This document shows, in pieces, positions 24,461 through 31,938 of a DNA stretch of 50,207 nucleotides. The first letter of the stretch is position 1, and the number at the start of each line of letters is the position of its first letter. The stretch spans positions 248,231 to 298,437 of the forward strand of contig NZ_CP028903.1 in the NCBI RefSeq assembly GCF_001639105.2, in the 5' to 3' direction. The DNA is from Azospirillum humicireducens (lineage in GTDB: Bacteria > Pseudomonadota > Alphaproteobacteria > Azospirillales > Azospirillaceae). The notes beneath the pieces were generated by a model that saw only the letters and a list, made by a program, of their open reading frames with translations, ran no database searches and was not told the origin of the DNA. The translations under genes were made by a program, and so were the position numbers.

Positions 24461-26305
24461 TCACGCCTCCTGCTCGAAACCGGACCGGACATCGGACTGG
24501 GTGCCGGGAAGGCGCCAGCGGAGAACCTCGGCCTGCCGGTCGGTCAGGTCGCGGTAGAGCGGGCAGGCGGCCATCAGGTCGTCGTGCCGGCCGGCGGCGG
24601 CGACGCGGCCGTCCTCCATCACCACGATGCGGTCGGCGTGGCGCACGCTGTCCAGCCGGTGGGCGATGACGATCGCCGTGCGGCCGGCCATCAGGCCGGA
24701 CAGCGCCTCCTGGATCAGCGCCTCGTTCTCGGCGTCGGCGAAAGCGGTCGGCTCGTCGAGGATCAGGATCGGCGCGTCCTTCAGGATGGCGCGGGCGATG
24801 GCGATGCGCTGGCGCTCGCCGCCGCTGAACCGCGCGCCGCCCTCCCCCACCGGGGTGTCGTAGCCCTCGGGCAGCGCCGCGATCAGATCGTGGCAGCGCG
24901 CGGCCCGCGCGGCGGCGGCGACCGTCTCGCGGTCGGCATCCGGCCGCCCCATGCGCAGATTGTCGAGCACGCTGCCGTTGAACAGGGTGCTGTCCTGGAA
25001 GACGAAGGAGACCATGGCCTTCAGCCGCTCGGGCGGGATCGTCCGGATGTCGGCGCCGCCGATGCGGATGGCGCCCTCCCCGACATCCCAGAAGCGGCCG
25101 ACGAGGTGCGCCGCCGTGCTCTTGCCCGCGCCGGACGGGCCGACCAGCGCCGTGATCCCGCCCGCCGGAGCGGTGAAGCTCACCTCCCGCAACGCCGGCT
25201 TGCCGCCATGGTCGAAGCTGACGGCGTCGAACGCGACGGCGAACGCGCGTCCCTCCCGCACCGGCTCGGAACCGGACACCGCCACCGGCGGTTCGGGAGC
25301 GTCGAGGATGGCGGAGATCGCCTCCTCCGCCTTGCGGACCCTCTGGTACAGCTCGCCATAGATCGTCACCTTCTGCAGGGGAGGACCGAGCAGGCCGGAC
25401 AGCAGCAGCGCCGCGAGGAAGGCGGGCGCCTCCAGCTCGCCCCGCCCATGCAGCCACAGCCCGAGCGGCGCCACGAACAGCGGCGCCGTCCCCGCCCCCA
25501 CCGCGTAGAGCGACCAGCCGGGCAGCCAGCGCGTCTGCCACTCCAGGGCGAAGCGGCGGAACGCCTCGATGGCATCGACCAGCCGCCCGCCCAACCCGCC
25601 GCCGGCCCCGCCCCGGACGGTGAAGGAGCGCACGAGCTCCATGCCCTGGATGAACTGCACCGCCTCGGCGTTGATGGTCCGGATCAGGCCGAAATAGGCG
25701 CCGATGCGGGGGCCGTGGCCGCGCATCATCCAGGCGTTGCCGGCCCAGGCCAGCGGCAGGATGCCCAGCGCCGCGACGGCGAGCCGCCAGTCGATCAGCG
25801 CCATCAGCGTCAGGCACAGCAGCGGCGCCATCAGCGCCGCCACCATGTCGGGAAGCTGATGGCTGAAGAACAGCTCCAGGATCTCGACCTGCTCCTGGAA
25901 GACATGGCTCAACCGTCCCACCGGCCGGTCGAGGAAGAAGCCCAGCGGCAGGCGCTGCGTCTTGGCGATCAGCGCCGCGCGGACGGCGTGCAGGATGTCG
26001 AAGCCGACGCGATGGGCCAGCCCGGTGGACAGGGCGGCGCACAGATGCCGGCCGATCAGCGCCGCCGCGACGGCCGCCGCCCAGCCGAGAACCGCGTGGG
26101 GATCGGATGGACCGTCTCCATCCGTCGTCGCCTGGAGAATTTCGTATACTCCCCAGAACGGCACCAGCCCGCACAGCGCCGCCGCCACCGACAGCCCGCA
26201 GGCGGCCGACAGGGCCATCCCGTGCCCGTGCGCCAGGCGCAACAGGCGGTTTCGCCCGTGCGCCGTTCCGCCACCCCTCTTTTCAGCATTCCGGCCCGTC
26301 GCCAT
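24461..26305 (-). CDS. ABC half-transporter, YbtP-like, with atypical D-loop
   Basis: 614 residues. Membrane domain at about residues 25-330, ATPase at about 365-600 with Walker A GPSGAGKST, signature FSGGERQRIAIARA, Walker B plus catalytic Glu in LILDEPT, then FADAENE instead of the usual SALD D-loop, and H-loop VIAHRL. The gene for the divergent pair's first subunit shows a similar change (HADPQTE), so both first subunits share a variant while both second subunits are canonical. The downstream partner begins 4 bp after this stop. Starts at ATG 26305, divergent from the other ABC pair across a 307-bp region. Likely one half of an iron-siderophore importer, by analogy with YbtP. Confidence 0.88.
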   Translation of the reverse strand: MATGRNAEKRGGGTAHGRNRLLRLAHGHGMALSAACGLSVAAALCGLVPFWGVYEILQATTDGDGPSDPHAVLGWAAAVAAALIGRHLCAALSTGLAHRVGFDILHAVRAALIAKTQRLPLGFFLDRPVGRLSHVFQEQVEILELFFSHQLPDMVAALMAPLLCLTLMALIDWRLAVAALGILPLAWAGNAWMMRGHGPRIGAYFGLIRTINAEAVQFIQGMELVRSFTVRGGAGGGLGGRLVDAIEAFRRFALEWQTRWLPGWSLYAVGAGTAPLFVAPLGLWLHGRGELEAPAFLAALLLSGLLGPPLQKVTIYGELYQRVRKAEEAISAILDAPEPPVAVSGSEPVREGRAFAVAFDAVSFDHGGKPALREVSFTAPAGGITALVGPSGAGKSTAAHLVGRFWDVGEGAIRIGGADIRTIPPERLKAMVSFVFQDSTLFNGSVLDNLRMGRPDADRETVAAAARAARCHDLIAALPEGYDTPVGEGGARFSGGERQRIAIARAILKDAPILILDEPTAFADAENEALIQEALSGLMAGRTAIVIAHRLDSVRHADRIVVMEDGRVAAAGRHDDLMAACPLYRDLTDRQAEVLRWRLPGTQSDVRSGFEQEA

Positions 26306-26612
26306 CCGTCACCTCGTCCACGATGCGGCGGTCGGACAAAGACCGCCGGGATGGCGTGGTGATAGCGGCCGCTCCGGAACCGCGCCGCCGCGATCCCGCC
26401 CGGCGCCGACGCGATCGGGACTTTCTGAGCCGAGCGCCATTTTCAAAACAAATACGGACAGAATCGAAAGCCCGTCGCCTTGCTCATCAGAAACGCCGGC
26501 TGATAGTTTTCCGCGATCGCTCACCACAACCACCGCGCCCAACCCATCGAACCCCGCTCCCCGCGGCGTGAGGGCGTCGGCGCTTGTCCGTCACTGGATA
26601 GGTTCTGCAACC
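26306..26612. promoter_or_regulatory. 307-bp divergent promoter region between two ABC pairs
   Basis: This gap must drive both ABC pairs. An AT-rich island at about 26441-26475 (with ATTTTCAAAACAAAT) stands out against the GC-rich surroundings and may hold promoter or regulator sites. TAGGTT at 26599-26604 lies only 9 bp before the plus-strand ATG and could be a -10 for a nearly leaderless message. I see no clear Fur box and no convincing 21-bp direct repeat here. Confidence 0.35.
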
Positions 26613-28463
26613 ATGGACATGGCGGATCCCGCGTCCAAGCCACCCCGGTCCGCGCCCCGCAGCCCCGACCCCCACGGTTCCGGATGCGGAAGTCCGGGTC
26701 TGGCCGTTCTGCTCGACGCGCTGCGTCCCGTCCGCCGACAGATCATCCTGTCGGCGGCGCTGGCCCTGACCGGAACCCTGCTGGAACTGGTTCCCTATCT
26801 GGTGATCTGGCGGATCGCGGTGATCCTCATCGACCCCATCGCCGGAAGCGGGGGACATGCCGGCATTCCGGAACTGGCGCTGGCCGGTCTGGCCGGAACG
26901 CTGCTGCGCTTCGCCGCCCAGGCCGGCGGCGGCATCATCGGCCATGCCGCCGCCTTTCGCGTCGAGCGGACGCTTCGCCAGCGGCTGCTCGACCACATCG
27001 GCCGCATGCCGCTCGCCCGGCTCGACGGGCAAGGCGGCGCGCTGAAGAAGACGCTGATCGACGATGTCGGGCGGATCAACGGCGTGCTCGCCCACACGCT
27101 GCCCGATCTGGTGTCGGGGCTCGGGCTGCCGCTGGTCGCCGGGTGCCTGCTCGTCTGGGTCGATTGGCGCATGGCCCTGGCGTCGCTGGCTCTGCTGCCG
27201 CTCGCCGTGGCGGCGCAGGCGCGCATGGCCGCCGGCTCCTCCGCGCTGTTCACGCGGTGGAGCGGGACCGAGGCCGCCGCCAACGAGCGCCTGCTCGCCT
27301 ATGTGCAGGGGATCGCCACGCTGAAAGCCTTCAACCGTCAGGCGCGCAGCCTTGAGGGCGTGCGGCGGACCGTCCACGACCTCCGCGACCTTGCCGTGTC
27401 GATCACCCGCCGGTCCCGCTACCCCTACGCCCTGTTCGGCCTCGCCCTGTCCTTCAACCTCGCCACCATCCTGCCGGCGGGCCTTCTGCTGCACGCCGGG
27501 GGCTCGCTGACGCTGGCCGACCTGATGCTGTTCCTGGCGCTCGGCGGGGTGCTGACGCTGCCGCTGACGCGCGTGGTCCTCGCCGCCAACGGCCTGCGAC
27601 AGCTCGCCGCCTGTCTCGACCGGATCGCGGCGTTGCTGGCCGAGCCGGGTCTTCCCGTCGCCGACACTCCCGAACGGCCGGACGGCAACACGGTGCGCTT
27701 CGAGTCCGCCGGCTTCACCCACGCGGATGGCACCGTGGCGCTGGCCGGTGCGTCCCTTACCCTGGCCGAGGTACGCATCACCGCGCTGGTCGGCCCGTCG
27801 GGGGCCGGAAAGACCACGCTGGCGCGCCTGCTGGGCCGGGCACTGGACTGCACGGAGGGACGGATCACCATCGGCGGCGCCGACATCCGGCGGATGGATC
27901 CGGCCGATCTCGCCGGACGGCTCTCCACCGTCTTTCAGGATCCGGTGCTGTTCCACGGCAGTCTGGCCGACAACATCCGCCTCGCCCGCCCCGGCGCGAC
28001 CGACGCGGAGGTCACGGCCGCCGCCAAGGCCGCCGGCGCCGACGGCTTCATCCGCGCCCTTCCCCAGGGGTACCACACGCCGGTCGGCGACCGTGGCGCC
28101 CGGCTGTCCGGCGGCGAGCGCCAGCGCATCGCCATCGCCCGCGCCATCCTGAAGGACGCCCCGATCCTGATCCTCGACGAGGCGACCGCCCACGCCGACC
28201 CGCAGACCGAGCATGAGGTCCAGCGCGCCCTGGCCAGGCTGGCGCGCGGGCGCACGGTGCTGGTCATCGCCCACCGGCTCGCGACCATCGAACGGGCCGA
28301 CCGCATCGTCGTCCTGTGCGGGGGCCGTGTCGAGGCCAGCGGATCGCACGCCACGCTGCTGCGCGTGTCGCCGACCTACGCCGCCCTGCGCCGGGCGCAG
28401 GACGACGCGGCGCGCTGGAGCCTGCGCGGCAACGCCGCCGCACCGACGGAGGTCCGGCCATGA
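26613..28463 (+). CDS. ABC half-transporter, YbtP-like, with atypical D-loop (second pair)
   Basis: 616 residues from ATG 26613, with a Pro/Ser-rich N-terminal tail of about 30 residues, an exporter-type membrane domain (about 35-330) and an ATPase: Walker A GPSGAGKTT, signature LSGGERQRIAIARA, LILDEAT with catalytic Glu, then HADPQTE where the D-loop SALD is usual, and H-loop VIAHRL. It resembles the first gene of the divergent pair in this D-loop variant. Its stop overlaps the next start (ATGA), indicating a co-translated heterodimer. Function is inferred as iron-siderophore import across the inner membrane, as for YbtP. The ribosome-binding site is weak. Confidence 0.87.
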   Translation: MDMADPASKPPRSAPRSPDPHGSGCGSPGLAVLLDALRPVRRQIILSAALALTGTLLELVPYLVIWRIAVILIDPIAGSGGHAGIPELALAGLAGTLLRFAAQAGGGIIGHAAAFRVERTLRQRLLDHIGRMPLARLDGQGGALKKTLIDDVGRINGVLAHTLPDLVSGLGLPLVAGCLLVWVDWRMALASLALLPLAVAAQARMAAGSSALFTRWSGTEAAANERLLAYVQGIATLKAFNRQARSLEGVRRTVHDLRDLAVSITRRSRYPYALFGLALSFNLATILPAGLLLHAGGSLTLADLMLFLALGGVLTLPLTRVVLAANGLRQLAACLDRIAALLAEPGLPVADTPERPDGNTVRFESAGFTHADGTVALAGASLTLAEVRITALVGPSGAGKTTLARLLGRALDCTEGRITIGGADIRRMDPADLAGRLSTVFQDPVLFHGSLADNIRLARPGATDAEVTAAAKAAGADGFIRALPQGYHTPVGDRGARLSGGERQRIAIARAILKDAPILILDEATAHADPQTEHEVQRALARLARGRTVLVIAHRLATIERADRIVVLCGGRVEASGSHATLLRVSPTYAALRRAQDDAARWSLRGNAAAPTEVRP

Positions 28464-30250
28464 TCCTGTCCCGCCTCGGTTTCGATCTCGCCGGCCGCTC
28501 CGATCCCCGGCTGCGCCGCGGCTTTCTGACCGGCGTCCTGGCGGCGGCGGTGGATGCGCTGCCCTATGCGGTGCTGGCCGTCATCCTACCGGCGCTGGCC
28601 GCCGGAGGGGGCGGCGGGGAAACGGCGCCGTGGCGATCCCCTTGGCTCGGCGCCCTCCTGCTCGCGGCGGCCCTGCCGCTCGGCGTGTGGCTGCGCGCCC
28701 ATGCCCTGCTCGACAATTTCGCCGGCAGCTACGGTCTGGTGGCGGACGCCCGGCTGAACGTCGCCGACCATCTGGCCCGGCTGCCGGTCGGACGCGTGCT
28801 CCGCCACCGTGACGCCGCCCTGGCCGAACTGCTGACCAGCCGCTTCTCCCAGTACCAGGACATCATCACCCATGTCTGGGGGCTGGTCGTCACCAACAGC
28901 GCCCTGCCGGCGCTGCTGTGGCTGCTGCTCGCCTGGATCGACGGCCGGCTGGCGCTGCTGCTGCTGGCGGTGCTGCCGCTCGCCGCCCTCACCATCCCGT
29001 GGAGCCATGCCATTCTGGACCGGGCGGCGGCACGGGTGATGGCGTCCAGGGAGCGGGCGGTGACGGGAGTCGTGGAGATGGCCCAGGGCGCCCGCGACCT
29101 GCGCGGATTCGACAGCGCCGGCCGGCGCCGCGCTGCCGTGGACCGCGACCTGATCGCGCTGGAACGGGACTCGCGCGATGCCGAAGCCACCGCCGCCCCG
29201 GCCCTGTCGCTCTACGGCCTGATGGTCGGACTCGGGCTGGCGTCCGTCACCCTGGCCGGCGGGCTGCTGTGGGACGCCGGGCGGCTGGAGGCCATGCCGT
29301 TCCTGCTGGCCCTGCTGGTCACCGCCCGGCTGTGCGCGGCCCTGACCGATCTGGGCGTGTTCCTGGCCGGGCTGCGGCTGTCCCGCGCGGTCCTGGCCGA
29401 GATCCGCGCGCTCGCACGGGAGCCCGCCATGCCGGAACCGGCGGCGGGCCGCCACCCCGTCGATGCCTCGGTGACGCTGGAGGATGTCGTCTTCCGCTAC
29501 GACGACATCCCGGACGGCACCCCCGCTCTGAACGGCATCGGGGTCCATCTCCCGGCCGGGTCGGTGACGGCCCTGGTCGGCCCCTCGGGATCGGGCAAGA
29601 GCACGCTGGCCCGGCTGGTCGCCCGGCTGTGGGATGTGGAGCGGGGCAGCGTCCGCATCGGCGGCGTCGATGTGCGCGACATGGACGGCGACACGCTGAA
29701 CCGCACGGTCAGCATGGTGCTTCAGGAGGTGGTCCTGTTCGACATGACCGTCGCCGACAACATCCGTCTCGGCCGGCCGGACGCCGGCGACGCCGAGGTC
29801 GAGGCGGCGGCCCGCGCGGCCTGCATCCATGACCGCATCCGGGCCCTGCCCGGCGGCTACGCCACGCGGCTGTCGGACGGCGGCGCCACCCTGTCCGGCG
29901 GGGAGCGTCAGCGGATCGCCATCGCCCGCGCCCTGCTGAAGGACGCCCCCGTGCTGATCCTGGACGAGGCGACCTCCAGCCTCGACCTCGACAACGAGGC
30001 GCAGATCCAGCAGGCCATCAACGCCCTGTGCCGGGGCCGGACGGTGATCGTGATCGCCCACCGCCTGTGGACCGTCCGGGAGGTCGACCACATCCTGGTG
30101 CTGGACGGCGGACGGATCGCCCAGCAGGGGCGCCACGAGGCCTTGCTGGCGGCGGATGGGCTCTACCGCCGGCTTTGGACGGTGCAGCGCGCCGCCCATG
30201 ACTGGCGTCTGACCGGACCGGAATCCGCCGTGCCAGAAATTTGCGAATGA
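28460..30250 (+). CDS. ABC half-transporter, YbtQ-like (second pair)
   Basis: 596 residues. Six-helix membrane domain at about residues 15-330, ATPase with Walker A GPSGSGKST, signature LSGGERQRIAIARA, VLILDEATSSLD with canonical D-loop, and H-loop VIAHRL. The N-terminus (MILSRLGF) is like that of the second gene of the divergent pair (MLIVKLFR), so the two pairs are arranged as mirror-image P-Q operons and may stem from an ancient duplication. GGAGG precedes ATG 28460, which overlaps the previous stop. Its own stop codon lies inside a Fur/Mur-type box that belongs to the next gene. Confidence 0.87.
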   Translation: MILSRLGFDLAGRSDPRLRRGFLTGVLAAAVDALPYAVLAVILPALAAGGGGGETAPWRSPWLGALLLAAALPLGVWLRAHALLDNFAGSYGLVADARLNVADHLARLPVGRVLRHRDAALAELLTSRFSQYQDIITHVWGLVVTNSALPALLWLLLAWIDGRLALLLLAVLPLAALTIPWSHAILDRAAARVMASRERAVTGVVEMAQGARDLRGFDSAGRRRAAVDRDLIALERDSRDAEATAAPALSLYGLMVGLGLASVTLAGGLLWDAGRLEAMPFLLALLVTARLCAALTDLGVFLAGLRLSRAVLAEIRALAREPAMPEPAAGRHPVDASVTLEDVVFRYDDIPDGTPALNGIGVHLPAGSVTALVGPSGSGKSTLARLVARLWDVERGSVRIGGVDVRDMDGDTLNRTVSMVLQEVVLFDMTVADNIRLGRPDAGDAEVEAAARAACIHDRIRALPGGYATRLSDGGATLSGGERQRIAIARALLKDAPVLILDEATSSLDLDNEAQIQQAINALCRGRTVIVIAHRLWTVREVDHILVLDGGRIAQQGRHEALLAADGLYRRLWTVQRAAHDWRLTGPESAVPEICE

Positions 30251-30280
30251 TTTGCAGTTGCAGAATTGGCCCCCTATGCT
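30242..30280 (+). promoter_or_regulatory. Fur/Mur box and sigma70-like promoter of AraC regulator 3
   Basis: TGCGAATGATTTGCA (30242-30256) fits TGC-N9-GCA and overlaps the -35 TTGCAG (30252-30257). After a 17-bp spacer comes TATGCT (30275-30280), the same -10 as at AraC regulator 2. Transcription would begin near 30287, which is the A of the ATG, so the message may be leaderless. The box covers the stop codon of the upstream ABC gene. Confidence 0.7.
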
Positions 30281-30286
30281 GTGCTC

Positions 30287-31249
30287 ATGAGCGACACCAT
30301 CGGCACGCCGACCCACTATTCCTCGGACGACCATCATGCGATGGCCGAGCGGTTCGGCTACCGCTACCGCCGCCTGTCGGTGGCCGGCCGCGATCGCGGC
30401 AGCGGGAATTCCTGCGCCTTGCTGACCGGGTCGATCGGCGTGGACGTGCTGCAGCCGGGCCTGACCCTGACCCGCTCCGACATCAGCCATCTCCATGATT
30501 TCGAGGCGGAAGCGGAGATGAATCCCGGCCTGCTGGTCAGCGTGGTGCTGGACGGCCCGGTGGAGGGCTGGGTCGAAGGCTGCGGCGATATCGCCACCCG
30601 AGCCGGCACGGCGTTGAATCTCTACATCGACAGCCCCCTCCTGTTCACCGGCAAGCAGGCACGCGGCGTCCATTACTCCACCGTCGCCGCCTTTGCCCGG
30701 CAGGACTGGCTGGAGGAGAACGAGGTCGCGCACATGCGGCCGCCGCGCGGCGGCCCGGCCCGGCTGCACCATTGGATCCCGTCGGCGGCGCTGAAGGCCC
30801 GGCTGCACACGATGGACCGGCGGACGCCGGTCCCGGCGCTCGACCGCCTGCACCGGGAAATGGTCACGCTCGAACTGATGACCGAGGCCCTGCGCCCCAT
30901 GGCAGCGACACCGGCCGCCGCCTCCCCGCTCCGCCCGGCGGATCTGGCCCGCATGGTCCGGGTGCGCGACCGGCTGCTGGCCGAACCCGACGCCGACCAC
31001 ACGCTGGCCAAGCTGGCGTGCGATGCGGGCGTCAGCGTGACGGTGCTGAAGGAACAGTTCCGTGCCGCCTTCGGCCGATCCGTCTTCGACACGCTGCGCG
31101 ACATCCGGCTGGACCGGGCACGCAGCCTGATCGAAGGAGGATGGAGCGTATCCCAGGCCGCCGCCTATGTCGGATACCGGCATCCCAGCAACTTCACCAC
31201 CGCCTTCCGCCGCCGCTTCGGTCACGCCCCCGGCACCATCCGCCGCTGA
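30287..31249 (+). CDS. AraC-family regulator 3 (PchR/YbtA type)
   Basis: 320 residues. The N-terminal sensor half is followed by a full AraC domain (HTLAKLACDAGVSVTVLKEQFRAAFG, DTLRDIRLDRARSLI, then SVSQAAAYVGYRHPSNFTTAFRRRFGHAP). ATG 30287 lacks any ribosome-binding site; a TTG at 30266 would extend the frame but lies upstream of the -10, so the ATG is preferred and a leaderless message is likely. It follows the second ABC pair by 36 bp yet has its own Fur-covered promoter. It precedes the 31492-TonB3-MFS3 operon and is a candidate activator for it, sharing that role with regulator 4. Confidence 0.87.
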   Translation: MSDTIGTPTHYSSDDHHAMAERFGYRYRRLSVAGRDRGSGNSCALLTGSIGVDVLQPGLTLTRSDISHLHDFEAEAEMNPGLLVSVVLDGPVEGWVEGCGDIATRAGTALNLYIDSPLLFTGKQARGVHYSTVAAFARQDWLEENEVAHMRPPRGGPARLHHWIPSAALKARLHTMDRRTPVPALDRLHREMVTLELMTEALRPMAATPAAASPLRPADLARMVRVRDRLLAEPDADHTLAKLACDAGVSVTVLKEQFRAAFGRSVFDTLRDIRLDRARSLIEGGWSVSQAAAYVGYRHPSNFTTAFRRRFGHAPGTIRR

Positions 31250-31335
31250 CCGGCGATCCGCCACGCCCCCTGACGCGCCCGAACCCTGGCGCGCCCGAAC
31301 CCCGACGCGAACTCCTCCGGACGCCGACCGGCTTT

Positions 31336-31405
31336 GCGCATAGGAAATCCGCCCGCGCGCATAAGCCTGGTCGATTGCCATCGCCGCCGCTCCGCCTCAT
31401 AGTCG
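31336..31405 (+). promoter_or_regulatory. AraC-type direct repeats and -10 before the receptor-3 operon
   Basis: GCGCATA occurs at 31336-31342 and 31357-31363, exactly 21 bp apart, each followed by a purine and G. TAGTCG at 31400-31405 is the candidate -10. Box sequence differs from those of the other modules, but spacing and distance to the -10 are alike. Confidence 0.55.
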
Positions 31406-31408
31406 GCC

Positions 31409-31433
31409 TCAGTTGATAACAGTTCGCAACTGA
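31409..31433. promoter_or_regulatory. Inverted repeat TCAGTTG-N11-CAACTGA
   Basis: Perfect 7-bp arms around an 11-bp spacer (with GATAAC inside) lie just after the candidate -10 of the receptor-3 operon, so around the transcription start or 5' leader. A repressor bound here, or a leader hairpin, would affect the operon. The spacer holds TGATAAC, weakly Fur-like; I cannot assign the protein. Confidence 0.45.
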
Positions 31434-31491
31434 AGCCCCCGACCATTCCGGTCCGACCAATCCGGTCCGCCGCCTCCCCCGGATCAAGATC

Positions 31492-31893
31492 ATGACGACG
31501 ACACCGATTCTCGACACGCGGTCCTTTCCGCTGGTGTGGCTGCGCGCGCCCGCCCGCCCGCTCGACGCGGAGGAGGCGAAGGCGCTGATCGCCGGCCTGA
31601 TCCGTCTGCTGGATGGCGAACGCCCGTACGTCGTCATCAGCGAAGGCGGGTCGCCGGCCCTTCCCAGGGACGAGGAACGGTCCTTCGCCCTCTGGTTCAA
31701 GAGCGACCGCGACCGGCTGGCCCGTCTGTGCGGCGGCATGGCGATGGTGATCCCACCCGGCCCGGCCCACGACGACGCCGTTCGACAGGTCGCCAAAGCG
31801 GCGGCGGCCTACCCCTACCCCGTGGCCGTGATCCCCGACACCGACACGGCCATGGCGTGGGCGCACAGCCGCCTGGAACGGACCGCCCCCTGA
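31492..31893 (+). CDS. Small protein of unknown function, first gene of the receptor-3 operon
   Basis: 133 residues, no signal peptide, no membrane segment, so probably cytoplasmic. The pattern of alternating strands and helices (FPLVWLRAP, then YVVISEGG, then MAMVIPPG, and YPVAVIPDTDTAMAWA) suggests a small alpha/beta domain, perhaps like STAS/SpoIIAA-type proteins; this is a guess from pattern only. Codon use is normal for the region. It lies after the 21-bp-repeat promoter and 45 bp before TonB receptor 3, so it is very likely co-expressed with iron uptake. I do not recognise the family and assign no function. Confidence 0.65.
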   Translation: MTTTPILDTRSFPLVWLRAPARPLDAEEAKALIAGLIRLLDGERPYVVISEGGSPALPRDEERSFALWFKSDRDRLARLCGGMAMVIPPGPAHDDAVRQVAKAAAAYPYPVAVIPDTDTAMAWAHSRLERTAP

Positions 31894-31938
31894 TCCTGAC
31901 CGCAAGCCTCCGTCCTCCATTCCAGCCAGGATACCTCC

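Noticed and set aside
20752..26362. Three long plus-strand frames opposite receptor 2 and the first ABC pair
   Set aside because: Translations are Gln/His/Arg-rich without motifs; the minus strand has intact ABC and receptor motifs.
26441..26475. AT-rich ATTTTCAAAACAAAT as a Fur box
   Set aside because: Does not fit GATAAT hexamers nor TGC-N9-GCA; left as an unassigned AT-rich island.
22732..30250. Reading the four ABC half-transporters as ordinary drug exporters
   Set aside because: Possible by fold, but the surrounding AraC, MFS and TonB genes fit the Ybt/Pch uptake layout better.
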